DNA of 8,628 nt from an uncultured Parabacteroides sp. (GTDB lineage: Bacteria; Bacteroidota; Bacteroidia; Bacteroidales; Tannerellaceae): the NCBI GenBank assembly GCA_937890135.1, contig CALBYC010000105.1:1-8628 (forward strand). The letters are read 5' to 3'. The position numbers and the translations under genes are program-made. The number at the start of each line of letters is the position of its first letter. Position 1 is the first letter of the stretch. Shown here piece after piece: positions 1-7,251 of the stretch. The notes under the pieces are model-generated. The model was not told the origin of the DNA. It made no database searches and saw only the letters and a list, made by a program, of their open reading frames with translations.

Positions 1-126
1 GGTTTCTCGCCATGGCAAATCATGCAGCATGTTTGCTCTCTTGGCTTACCGAGATTGTTCTTACAACGCGGAAAATGAACTAGAGCTTTTTTAATTTCTG
101 TAAAGGTACAATTTATTTATTTCTAT
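1..126. other. Left-end stretch with no identifiable gene
   Basis: All three plus frames are open from base 1 to stops at 76-78, 81-83 and 92-94, so the 3' end of a convergent gene could lie here, but none of the three peptides is recognisable. One minus frame is open over 1-116 and contains closely spaced cysteines (CCMIC), but has no ATG before 23. The segment 87-126 is AT-rich with a T run at 87-92; no stable terminator hairpin for cbpM was found. Confidence 0.3.
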
Positions 127-429
127 TTAATAATCCCATTCGTCTTCATAGAAGGAAAGGCGGTTGCGCAATCGGGCAATCTCTTTCTGCATGCCCTCTA
201 TCCTGCCAAGCAGATGGTGGATGGCATCGATCCCCTCCATGTTGATGGACAAATCGTAGTACATTCTCGTGTATTGCTCGACTTCTTTCAGCTGGGAGAT
301 AGGCAAGCAGGATTCGTTGTCTATCTGGTTCACTGTGATCAACCCTCCTTCATCTAACATAAGAATGAACTCCGGGTCGATATGACATTTTTGGCAATAA
401 TCGTTGACAATAATATAATCTGTATTCAT
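127..429 (-). CDS. cbpM: CbpM-like chaperone modulator (MerR-like small protein)
   Basis: A 100-residue protein that I assign to the CbpM family, small cytosolic proteins that bind the J-domain of CbpA and block its stimulation of DnaK. Its length almost equals that of E. coli CbpM (about 101 residues). The N-terminal half (about residues 5-55) resembles a MerR-type winged-helix fold. The C-terminal part (about 70-93, GRIEGMQKEIARLRNRL) is a charged amphipathic helix, as expected for the coiled-coil tail of this family. The strongest support is context: it follows cbpA on the same strand after only 18 nt, the arrangement known for cbpA-cbpM elsewhere. The ATG start is the first in frame after the cbpA stop; no strong Shine-Dalgarno is visible, which is normal in Bacteroidetes. 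The family is diverged, so the name rests on length, fold pattern and neighbour. No convincing terminator hairpin follows it. Confidence 0.85.
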   Translation of the reverse strand: MNTDYIIVNDYCQKCHIDPEFILMLDEGGLITVNQIDNESCLPISQLKEVEQYTRMYYDLSINMEGIDAIHHLLGRIEGMQKEIARLRNRLSFYEDEWDY

Positions 430-447
430 CGTTCTAATGTTTATAAG

Positions 448-1353
448 TTATGAAAGAGTTTGTATCTGCCTCAGTAAATCCTTCTGTTTGTCGGTCAGGT
501 GAGTCGGGATGGTGATATTGTAGGTGATAATCAAATCCCCGAAAGCGCCCTCTTGCTTGTAGACAGGGAATCCTTTACCCTTCAAGCGTATTTTCGTGCC
601 ATTTTGTGTCCCTTCGGCAACTTTCAGTTTGACCTTCCCGTTCAATGTGTCAACGATTACTTCGCCTCCTAACATAGCTGTGTACAAATCCAAGGGAACG
701 GTTGTGTACAAATCATCCCCTTCCCGTTTGAACCGGGTATTGTTGTCGATGACGAAGGTGATGTACAAGTCTCCGGCAGGTCCTCCGTTCGCACCTTCTC
801 CGCCTTGGCCCGCCAGTTTGATGGTCTGCCCGTCAGCGACGCCGGCCGGGACAGTGATACGCAACTTCTTCCCGTTCACTGTCAATATCTGCTTGTGGGT
901 TTCAGCGGCGTCTGTCAAGGAAAGATGGAGTTCGGCGGCATAATCCTGTCCCCTGTAGCCATATTGGCGTTCCCTTCCGCCGCGGCGTGAGCCGAACATC
1001 TGCTCGAAGAAGTCGGAAAAACCGCTTCCGTTCATTCCTTCTCCATCCGAGGACCAGAAGGACGAGTGGAAGTTCCCGTTCCCTCCGTTGCCACGGGCAT
1101 ATTGCTGTTGGGCTTCATATTCATCGGCATGTTTCCAATTCTCGCCATATTCATCATATTTCTTGCGCTTTTCCGGATCACTCAAAACCTCGTTAGCTTC
1201 ATTGATTTCCTGAAACTTCCGATGGGCGTCCGGGTCATTCGGGTTCAAGTCCGGATGATACTTTCGGGCAAGCTTTTTAAAAGCCTTTTTAATGTCGTCT
1301 TGTGAGGCATCTTTGCTTACGCCCAAAATGTTATAATAATCTATATAAGCCAT
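448..1353 (-). CDS. cbpA: CbpA-type DnaJ-family co-chaperone (J domain, no zinc finger)
   Basis: A 301-residue J-domain protein that stimulates the ATPase of DnaK and delivers unfolded clients in the cytosol. The J domain covers about residues 4-70, with the essential HPD motif at 33-35 and the usual basic helix before it (KKAFKKLARKY). A Gly/Phe/Asn-rich linker follows (about 85-130, including SGFSDFFEQMFG). Two beta-sandwich client-binding domains and a C-terminal dimerisation segment occupy about 138-301. There are no cysteines, so the zinc-binding region of true DnaJ is absent; this makes it the CbpA/class B type, and the length matches E. coli CbpA (306 residues). The cbpM gene lies 18 nt downstream. 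The leader carries a promoter candidate, so it is probably not wholly dependent on transcription from dnaG. It is unlikely to be the main DnaJ. Confidence 0.95.
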   Translation of the reverse strand: MAYIDYYNILGVSKDASQDDIKKAFKKLARKYHPDLNPNDPDAHRKFQEINEANEVLSDPEKRKKYDEYGENWKHADEYEAQQQYARGNGGNGNFHSSFWSSDGEGMNGSGFSDFFEQMFGSRRGGRERQYGYRGQDYAAELHLSLTDAAETHKQILTVNGKKLRITVPAGVADGQTIKLAGQGGEGANGGPAGDLYITFVIDNNTRFKREGDDLYTTVPLDLYTAMLGGEVIVDTLNGKVKLKVAEGTQNGTKIRLKGKGFPVYKQEGAFGDLIITYNITIPTHLTDKQKDLLRQIQTLS

Positions 1354-1371
1354 ATTTATTTTGATAATTAA

Positions 1372-1402
1372 TAATTATATCCTATACAATAAACATTCCA
1401 AA
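1372..1402 (-). promoter_or_regulatory. Candidate promoter for cbpA-cbpM
   Basis: On the minus strand a TTTG (1402-1399) is followed, after 19 nt, by TATAATTA (1379-1372). The spacing fits the Bacteroidetes pattern TTTG-N19/20-TAnnTTTG, but the -7 box matches only at its TA and is closer to a generic TATAAT. It ends 18 nt before the cbpA ATG, giving a very short leader. The spacer is extremely AT-rich, so chance matches are easy; treat as a candidate only. Confidence 0.35.
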
Positions 1403-1432
1403 ACTGCAATTAAGTGTATAAATAGTGTTAAA

Positions 1433-2782
1433 CTATATTTTTTTCTGCCATTTTCCCCATTTCAAATAAGCGAAAGACAAAACTCCTATGCCTGTACCGT
1501 AAGTAAATTCGCTCAGCCATACATAAGCGACATCGGTGTGGAGATAGACCGCCATGAACCAGATGACAAACACATAGGCTGCTTGTACGAAAATCTCGAT
1601 GATGAGTGCGCGCGTCGTGTTGCCCGTGCCGGAAATAGCTTCGAAATACACCATTCCGAAACTCATCGCCACGACTCCCAGGCAGATGACGTAAAGCGAA
1701 GGGACAGATGCTTCTGCCAAAACGACATCATCCGTATAGATTGACAATACGGTCAACGGGAAAAATAGGCAGAAGAGGATGATGGGCAGCAGGAATACCC
1801 AGCTGAGCCGGAGAATCTGCGACAATGTCCGGCCAAGCGCCCCGGCACCTCCTTCGCCAATCAACCGGCTGGTCAGCGTGTTGGCTGTCGCTCCGAAGGC
1901 AAAGGCGGGGATGCCGATCAGCATGTACACGCTGCGGATGATTCCCGAGATGGCTATCTGTTCTTCCCCCAAATGCTCGACCAGGATGAAGAACAGGAAC
2001 CAGGAACTGAAACTGATGAGTTTTTGGAACATGGTGGGAAGGGAAAGTCTCAGGATTGTCTTTATCAGCCAGCCTTCTATCTTATGGAAAACGAAGAGAT
2101 GGTATTTCTTGAGGGGAAGCCTTGTTATCGTGTAGCAGGTAAAGAAAAGGAATGCGGACAGCTCGGCACATACCGATGCGATCGCGGCGCCCCCTATCCC
2201 CATTTCCGGGAAACCGCAATGGCCGAATATCAATGCGTAGTCCAAAAATATGTTGACGCAGGCCATTACGATTGTCGTATAAGTGATGCAGCGCGTGTTG
2301 GACAGCCCTATGTACAAGGATCGGTACAGGTAATTAAAGCAGACGATGAGAATGCCGTAATGCCTGTATTTGATGAACTCGGTAGCTGCCTCGTAGATGT
2401 TGGGGGAATGGATGAACAGTTTTAAGATGGCATCGCTCAGGAAATGCTGGATTAAAAATAGGACAATGGCCAAAACAGCTACGGTTGCCCATCCGTGTTC
2501 AAAGATAACGCCTATTCTCTTGTACCGCTTTTCACCCAGACGGCGGGCGACCATGATTTGTACTCCGGTGCCGAACCCCCAGGCTATGGTGGAATAAACG
2601 AAATAGTAGACACCGGCCACCATGGAAGCCCCTAAGGCGATGCTGCTCAGCCGCCCCAGGAATGCCGTGTCCGTCATGGCTATGAGCGTTTGGGCAAGGT
2701 TGCCCAGCATGATGGGGTAGGCGATGTCCCACAATGTTTTGTAGCTGAAATGCTGATGCCCTGCGCTTGGGTTCATGCTCAT
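1433..2782 (-). CDS. MATE-family multidrug/toxin efflux transporter
   Basis: A 449-residue inner-membrane protein with about twelve hydrophobic segments and almost no long soluble loops. It belongs to the MATE (NorM/DinF-like) family, which exports drugs, dyes or metabolites by antiport with Na+ or H+. Typical features are the N-terminal segment WDIAYPIMLGNLAQTLIAMT followed by DTAFLG, the loop GFGTGVQIMVARRLGE after TM2, and an internal duplication in which the second half restarts near RLSLPTMFQKL (about residue 245). The length is normal for the family. Its ATG overlaps the permease stop by 4 nt (ATGA), implying translational coupling. A second in-frame ATG at codon 3 (2774-2776) has AAAGGA about 5 nt upstream and could equally be the start. 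The substrate cannot be told. The gene ends with TAG 79 nt before cbpA. Confidence 0.95.
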   Translation of the reverse strand: MSMNPSAGHQHFSYKTLWDIAYPIMLGNLAQTLIAMTDTAFLGRLSSIALGASMVAGVYYFVYSTIAWGFGTGVQIMVARRLGEKRYKRIGVIFEHGWATVAVLAIVLFLIQHFLSDAILKLFIHSPNIYEAATEFIKYRHYGILIVCFNYLYRSLYIGLSNTRCITYTTIVMACVNIFLDYALIFGHCGFPEMGIGGAAIASVCAELSAFLFFTCYTITRLPLKKYHLFVFHKIEGWLIKTILRLSLPTMFQKLISFSSWFLFFILVEHLGEEQIAISGIIRSVYMLIGIPAFAFGATANTLTSRLIGEGGAGALGRTLSQILRLSWVFLLPIILFCLFFPLTVLSIYTDDVVLAEASVPSLYVICLGVVAMSFGMVYFEAISGTGNTTRALIIEIFVQAAYVFVIWFMAVYLHTDVAYVWLSEFTYGTGIGVLSFAYLKWGKWQKKI

Positions 2783-4098
2783 CCTTTATAATTTATCCAA
2801 CGGATGATTTCTTTTATGTTCGGCTTCTTCCCGTACATCAAAATGCCAATGCGGTAAATTTTGCCGGATACCCATACGCAGCCCAGCGCTGTCCCATATA
2901 AAAGAACCAGCGAAAGCAGGTTTTGCCAAATGGGGATGTCGTATGGCATACGGACCATCATGACGATAGGGGAGGTGAACGGGATGAAAGAGCACCAGAA
3001 AGCCAACGGGCCGTCCGGGTTTTCTATGCTGTACATGCCGGCATAAAGGGCGAAGACCATGAATATCATCATCGGTGTCATGAACTGCTGTGTGTCTTCT
3101 TGCTGGTTGACGGCACTGCCGATGGCCGCGAATAGGGATGAATAGAGCAGGTATCCCCCGATGAAATAGAGCAGGAAGTTGATGCAGAGGGACGAGATAG
3201 GGATGGAACGGATGATATTCATGATTTTGACATTCATCATATCCGTGTTGCCCGTAAGCATGGCGGCTTGTTCGGTTTGCGATTGGAGCATCACGTCGGC
3301 CGCTTGCGATGTGTCACCTCCGAAAATGAAGAAACAGCCACTGATTATGAAGAAGGTGAGAATCCCCCAAAGGAACACTTGCGTCAGTCCGACAAAGCCG
3401 ATGCCGATGATTTTCCCCATCATCAAGTCAAAAGGCTTCACGGACGACACCATGATCTCTACGATGCGGTTGGTCTTTTCCTCCATTACTCCCTGCATGA
3501 CCAGCGAACCATAGATGGTGATGAATATGTAGATGAGGAAGGAGAGCAATAGCCCGATGGCAGAAACGACTTCGGCGGAGGAACTGCTTTCGCTCCCGTC
3601 CTTGTCCCATTTGACAGTCTCTATGTCGAAAGATATTTTGCTTTCTTTGATAATCTTCTCCAAGTCCGGGATATGGAAAGATTGGATTTTCTCATTCTGC
3701 AGCATGGCGCTCAATTGGGAATTGATTTCTCCTTTCATGTTCAAGGGGATTTGCTTTTCCGAATACAGGACGGCTGCTTTCGGGTTCTGGAGCAAATCGT
3801 CTGTGATGGAGAGGAAAGCGTCGATGTGCTTGTCTTGTTGTTCCCGGTAATTGTCCAGATTGCCGGTCGCTATGATGAAATCAAATTCGGGTGTCGATTT
3901 GAACTGCGATTCATACCGGTGGGTGGAATCCAGGATGGCTATTTTTTTGATTTCATCGCCTTTGATGGTGGATAACCACAAAGGAACGAGTATCATGGCC
4001 GCCATCAGCAACGGGGTGAGGAACGTCAATAAGAGGAACGATTTCTTGCTGACTCTTTGTATGAATTCTCTTTTGATGATTAATCCTATCTTGCTCAT
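2779..4098 (-). CDS. ABC-2 type exporter permease (NatB/YhaP-like)
   Basis: A 439-residue membrane subunit of an ABC exporter. One N-terminal transmembrane helix (about residues 20-43) is followed by a large extracytoplasmic domain (about 44-175) and then some five or six helices in the C-terminal half. The cytosolic stretch MEEKTNRIVEIMVSSVKPFD (about 205-225) is the hallmark of the NatB/YhaP group of ABC-2 permeases and is the likely coupling helix to the ATPase. It begins 5 nt after the ATPase stop and overlaps the MATE gene by 4 nt, so the three transport genes are co-translated. B. subtilis NatAB exports Na+; YhaPQ-type relatives have unclear substrates, so none is assigned here. The permease lacks its own ATPase domain and must pair with the upstream gene, presumably as a homodimer. 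Confidence 0.93.
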   Translation of the reverse strand: MSKIGLIIKREFIQRVSKKSFLLLTFLTPLLMAAMILVPLWLSTIKGDEIKKIAILDSTHRYESQFKSTPEFDFIIATGNLDNYREQQDKHIDAFLSITDDLLQNPKAAVLYSEKQIPLNMKGEINSQLSAMLQNEKIQSFHIPDLEKIIKESKISFDIETVKWDKDGSESSSSAEVVSAIGLLLSFLIYIFITIYGSLVMQGVMEEKTNRIVEIMVSSVKPFDLMMGKIIGIGFVGLTQVFLWGILTFFIISGCFFIFGGDTSQAADVMLQSQTEQAAMLTGNTDMMNVKIMNIIRSIPISSLCINFLLYFIGGYLLYSSLFAAIGSAVNQQEDTQQFMTPMMIFMVFALYAGMYSIENPDGPLAFWCSFIPFTSPIVMMVRMPYDIPIWQNLLSLVLLYGTALGCVWVSGKIYRIGILMYGKKPNIKEIIRWINYKG

Positions 4099-4103
4099 AT
4101 CTG

Positions 4104-5048
4104 TTATATTTCTTTGGGTGAGTTATTACTACCTACTACTTGGAGGAAAATGTCGTGCATGGAAGGGATTTCCTCCGTGAAGGAAAGAATCTCGTAATGT
4201 TGCGCCAAGTGCTGCAAAAAGACGGAATTGGATACTTCCGCCTGTTTCCTTATGCACAAGGAGTAGCGGTTTTCTCCTTCTTGCGTCCGGCTCAGTTCGT
4301 GGTACAAGTCGCATTTCAATTCATCAAGGGGTTCGCCGGGGCTTGTTTGCAAGGTGACGTGGTAACGGTGGGTCTTGAACTGCTCCCGTATGGCTTGCAC
4401 GGCCCCGTCCAGAACGACATGAGAATGGTTGATGAGGGCGATGTGGTCGCATATTTCCTCAACGGATGCCATGTTGTGGGTGGAGAAGATGATGGTATGC
4501 CCTTTCGCTTTCAGTTCCAGGATTTCCTGTTTCAGCCTTTCCGCATTGACGGGGTCGAATCCGCTGAACGGCTCGTCCAAGATGAGCAGCCGGGGTTCAT
4601 GGATGATCGTGATGATGAACTGCACTTTTTGCTGCATGCCTTTTGACAATTCCTCTAATTTCTTGTTCCACCAAGGCATGATGTCGAACTTTTCAAACCA
4701 ATGGCATAGACGGGTGCGGGCCTCTTTGTAGCTAAGTCCCTTCAATTGCGCCAAGTAGATGGCTTGTTCGCCCACTTTCATTTTTTTATAAAGCCCTCTT
4801 TCTTCCGGCAAATATCCGATTTGATAGACATCTTCAGGCTGCGATATGTGCCCGTCGAACCAGACCTCCCCGCTGTCAGGCGCGGTGATTCGGTTGATGA
4901 TGCGTATCAAGGTCGTTTTTCCTGCCCCGTTAGGGCCTAATAGGCCGAATATTTCCCCTTTCGGCACGCCAATGCTGACCTTGTCCAATGCCAGATGGTT
5001 TGCATATTTCTTTACGACATGGTGTGTCTCTAATAAGTTCATGACCAT
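4104..5048 (-). CDS. ABC exporter ATP-binding protein (NatA/YhaQ-like)
   Basis: A 314-residue cytosolic nucleotide-binding subunit that powers the neighbouring permease. All motifs are present in order: Walker A GPNGAGKTT at 38-46, Q-loop region near 70-83 (GYLPEERGLY, typical of this subgroup), signature LSKGM at 134-138 in place of canonical LSGGQ, Walker B LLILDEP at 154-160, D-loop GFDP at 163-166, and the switch histidine at 191 (STH). The C-terminal 80 or so residues form the DUF4162-like tail found in NatA-type exporters, ending in MHDIFLQVVG. The annotated ATG overlaps the dnaG stop by 1 nt (TAATG). An ATG two codons in (5040-5042), giving MNLLETHHVVKKY, matches the usual family N-terminus better and is a plausible alternative start. 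LSKGM is common in this subfamily and does not indicate loss of activity. Confidence 0.95.
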   Translation of the reverse strand: MVMNLLETHHVVKKYANHLALDKVSIGVPKGEIFGLLGPNGAGKTTLIRIINRITAPDSGEVWFDGHISQPEDVYQIGYLPEERGLYKKMKVGEQAIYLAQLKGLSYKEARTRLCHWFEKFDIMPWWNKKLEELSKGMQQKVQFIITIIHEPRLLILDEPFSGFDPVNAERLKQEILELKAKGHTIIFSTHNMASVEEICDHIALINHSHVVLDGAVQAIREQFKTHRYHVTLQTSPGEPLDELKCDLYHELSRTQEGENRYSLCIRKQAEVSNSVFLQHLAQHYEILSFTEEIPSMHDIFLQVVGSNNSPKEI

Positions 5049-7156
5049 TACATTTTTAAGATGATTCGTTCTCCCAATTCCTTGGATAATATTTTTTTTA
5101 TGTCGTTCAATTCGCTTATCTCCTTCATGACGGCGAAGATTTTGTCCATGTCATCCGATGAGATATGCTTCAATTCTTCTTCTTTCTGTTTGATTCGGTT
5201 CAAGACATAGGCTTCTTTCAAAGCGAAGATGTCCCGGACCACGATTTGGTCTAATCTGTCCTCCTCTTGTTCCAAATCACGGTATTTGGAGTGGTACTTG
5301 CTAAGTTGGTATTTCTCACTCAGAAGGTTTGCTGCCACCCGGCTGATTGTAGGGTCGGGATGGGCCAAAAAGTATCGTTGGGCTATGAAACCTTCTTCCT
5401 TGCCGTGTGTTACGGCTTCTTCCAGCATTTGGTTCAGAATAGGAGTATAGATTGGGATATTGTCTTCGTCCAATTCTTTCTTGATGTATTCTGCCACTTG
5501 GATGGTGGCGGGAGCGTTGCTCTCTTCGTCTGCGTATTCAAACAAGGTCCGTTCGCCATACCGTACCACGTATTTGAGCAAGGCGATTTCGTATGCTTCA
5601 TAAGGCGAACGTTTGCAACGAATTTGGACCGTCTGTTCCATGGGCGGAGCTGGCGGCGGGGCGGTTTCCCCTTCCTTTGGAAACACTTCCTCTTCAGGTG
5701 GCGGGAAAAGGGGTGGCAAGTCTTGGGTGTCGCTTGTCTCCTCAATGGGCATGGTGACAGTTTCCACTGGCTGCATTTCCTGTGGAATGACATAATCTTT
5801 GGGCAAGACATCCTCCTGGGTTGGTGCGGATGCCGGAGCCGGTTTGTCGTTGTTGGAAAGCCTGAGCTTGTTGACCTCGTTCAGGACGACCTGCTCGTCT
5901 ATTTCCATCATGGTACTGCATTCGCGGATATAGAGCGTGCGGGTGATATCGTTTGGCACGATGGCAATCGTGCGGATGATGTCTCCGATTATGGCGGCAC
6001 GCTTCACGGGGTCGTTCCCCGCATCTTCCAATAACAGTTGTGTCTTGAACCGGACGAAGTCCGTCTCGTTATTCCGTATGAAATCGGAAAACTCGCTGGC
6101 ACTGTGCGAACGGGCAAATGAATCCGGATCTTCCCCGTCAGGCAGCAGGACGACTTTCACGTTCATGCCTTCGGCCAGCAATAGGTCTATTCCTCGGATA
6201 GCGGCTTTGATGCCGGCGGCATCCCCGTCGTACAAGACCGTGATATTGTCGGTGAAACGGTGGATCAGCCTGATTTGCCCGTGTGTCAAGGCTGTCCCCG
6301 ATGATGCCACGACATTTTCTACCCCCGATTGATGCATGGATATGACATCCGTGTACCCCTCGACCAGGAAACAGCAGTCCGCTTTCACGATGGCTTGCTT
6401 GGCGAAATAGATGCCGTAGAGTTCATTGCTCTTGTGGTAGATTTCGCTTTCCGGAGAGTTGACATATTTGGCTGTCTTTTCATCCTTTTTGAGAACACGT
6501 CCGCCGAATGCCACCACCTTGCCGCTGAGGGAATGGACCGGGAATATGACCCTGCCCCTGAATCGGTCGTTCACCCTTCCATCTTCGTATGCGATGATTA
6601 AGCCCGTCTTTTCCAGGAACTCTTTCTTGTAGCCGCTTTTTATGGCTTCCTGGTAGAGTGCGTCTCTTTTGTCCAGGCTGTATCCTAATTGGAATTTCCG
6701 TATGGTGTCTTCCCGGAATCCGCGTTCTATGAAGTACCTCATCCCGATGGTCTTCCCGTCAATGTGGTCGTACAGCATGGAGGTGAAGTACTTTTGTGCC
6801 CATGCGTTCACGATGAACATGCTTTCGCGGTCGCTTCGTATCTGTTTCTCCTTGTCCGTCAGTTCCCGTTCCTGTATGTCGATGTTGTATTTCTTCGCCA
6901 AATAGCGGAGAGCGTCGTAATACCCCAGCTGTTCATGCTTCATGATGAAATGGACGGCCGTTCCGCCTTCGCCGCATGCGAAACATTTGCAGATGTTCTT
7001 GGAAGGTGAGACGTAGAACGAGGGCGATTTGTCGTCATGGAAAGGGCATAACCCGACATAGTTGACCCCTCTTTTGCGGAGTGTGACGAACTCGGAGACC
7101 ACATCCATGATGTTCGCGGCATCCAATATCCGGTCTATGGTAGGTTGATCAATCAT
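5048..7156 (-). CDS. dnaG: DNA primase DnaG
   Basis: A 702-residue replicative primase that makes RNA primers at the fork and docks on DnaB helicase. The N-terminal CHC2 zinc domain has C37, H40, C58 and C61. The RNA-polymerase core contains RGRVIFP (200-206) and KYVNSPES (230-237). The TOPRIM catalytic part has the glutamate of VEGYTD (E266) and the metal-binding YDGDAAG (D310, D312), followed by PDGEDPDSF (339-347). All catalytic residues are intact and line up with E. coli numbering almost exactly. A proline- and glutamate-rich linker (about 434-509) leads to a helical helicase-binding region (about 510-702). It is longer than E. coli DnaG (581) because of the linker and tail. It is the first gene of the minus-strand operon; GGAAAGGG lies 9 nt before the ATG. 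Unlike the E. coli rpsU-dnaG-rpoD arrangement, here it is followed by transporters. Confidence 0.98.
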   Translation of the reverse strand: MIDQPTIDRILDAANIMDVVSEFVTLRKRGVNYVGLCPFHDDKSPSFYVSPSKNICKCFACGEGGTAVHFIMKHEQLGYYDALRYLAKKYNIDIQERELTDKEKQIRSDRESMFIVNAWAQKYFTSMLYDHIDGKTIGMRYFIERGFREDTIRKFQLGYSLDKRDALYQEAIKSGYKKEFLEKTGLIIAYEDGRVNDRFRGRVIFPVHSLSGKVVAFGGRVLKKDEKTAKYVNSPESEIYHKSNELYGIYFAKQAIVKADCCFLVEGYTDVISMHQSGVENVVASSGTALTHGQIRLIHRFTDNITVLYDGDAAGIKAAIRGIDLLLAEGMNVKVVLLPDGEDPDSFARSHSASEFSDFIRNNETDFVRFKTQLLLEDAGNDPVKRAAIIGDIIRTIAIVPNDITRTLYIRECSTMMEIDEQVVLNEVNKLRLSNNDKPAPASAPTQEDVLPKDYVIPQEMQPVETVTMPIEETSDTQDLPPLFPPPEEEVFPKEGETAPPPAPPMEQTVQIRCKRSPYEAYEIALLKYVVRYGERTLFEYADEESNAPATIQVAEYIKKELDEDNIPIYTPILNQMLEEAVTHGKEEGFIAQRYFLAHPDPTISRVAANLLSEKYQLSKYHSKYRDLEQEEDRLDQIVVRDIFALKEAYVLNRIKQKEEELKHISSDDMDKIFAVMKEISELNDIKKILSKELGERIILKM

Positions 7157-7165
7157 TATATATAA

Positions 7166-7192
7166 CCCTTTCCTAATTTGCGTGCAAATGTA
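7166..7192 (-). promoter_or_regulatory. Candidate dnaG operon promoter (-7 element) and ribosome binding site
   Basis: On the minus strand TACATTTG (7192-7185) is a perfect match to the Bacteroidetes -7 box TAnnTTTG. No TTTG is found 18-21 nt upstream of it, so the -33 part is weak or missing. GGAAAGGG (7173-7166) ends 9 nt before the dnaG ATG and can serve as ribosome binding site. The 12-bp inverted repeat TTTGC-GT-GCAAA (7177-7188) overlaps the end of the -7 box and the expected start of transcription, where a repressor could act; this last point is inference. Confidence 0.5.
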
Positions 7193-7214
7193 CGTATTAT
7201 TATGGAAAATGTTG

Positions 7215-7248
7215 TATGTTTGCGTATTAAAAGCATATTAAAAAGGAA
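7215..7248 (+). promoter_or_regulatory. Candidate promoter (-7 element) and RBS for the DUF5106/thioredoxin gene
   Basis: TATGTTTG (7215-7222) matches the TAnnTTTG -7 box and faces the plus-strand gene; no good -33 TTTG is present at the right distance. AAAAGGAA (7241-7248) ends 3 nt before the ATG, a likely ribosome binding site that supports the chosen start. Together with the opposing element at 7185-7192 this makes the 95-nt gap a compact divergent promoter region. Confidence 0.45.
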
Positions 7249-7251
7249 CAT

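Noticed and set aside
1..116. Minus-strand open frame with closely spaced cysteines (CCMIC), possible zinc-binding transposase start
   Set aside because: No start codon ahead of the interesting part and only 38 codons are visible; not enough to claim a gene or mobile element.
1973..2425. 150-codon plus-strand frame inside the MATE gene
   Set aside because: Antisense shadow of a clear membrane transporter; charged, patternless translation.
4509..4520. Non-canonical ABC signature as sign of a dead ATPase (LSKGM region, encoded near 4634-4648)
   Set aside because: LSKGM is usual in NatA/YhaQ-type exporters; Walker A, Walker B and the switch histidine are all intact.
5267..6034. Long open frame (255 codons) on the plus strand inside dnaG
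   Set aside because: It lies wholly antisense to a well-conserved primase, has no domain pattern or ribosome binding site, and its composition is what the reverse of dnaG codons gives.
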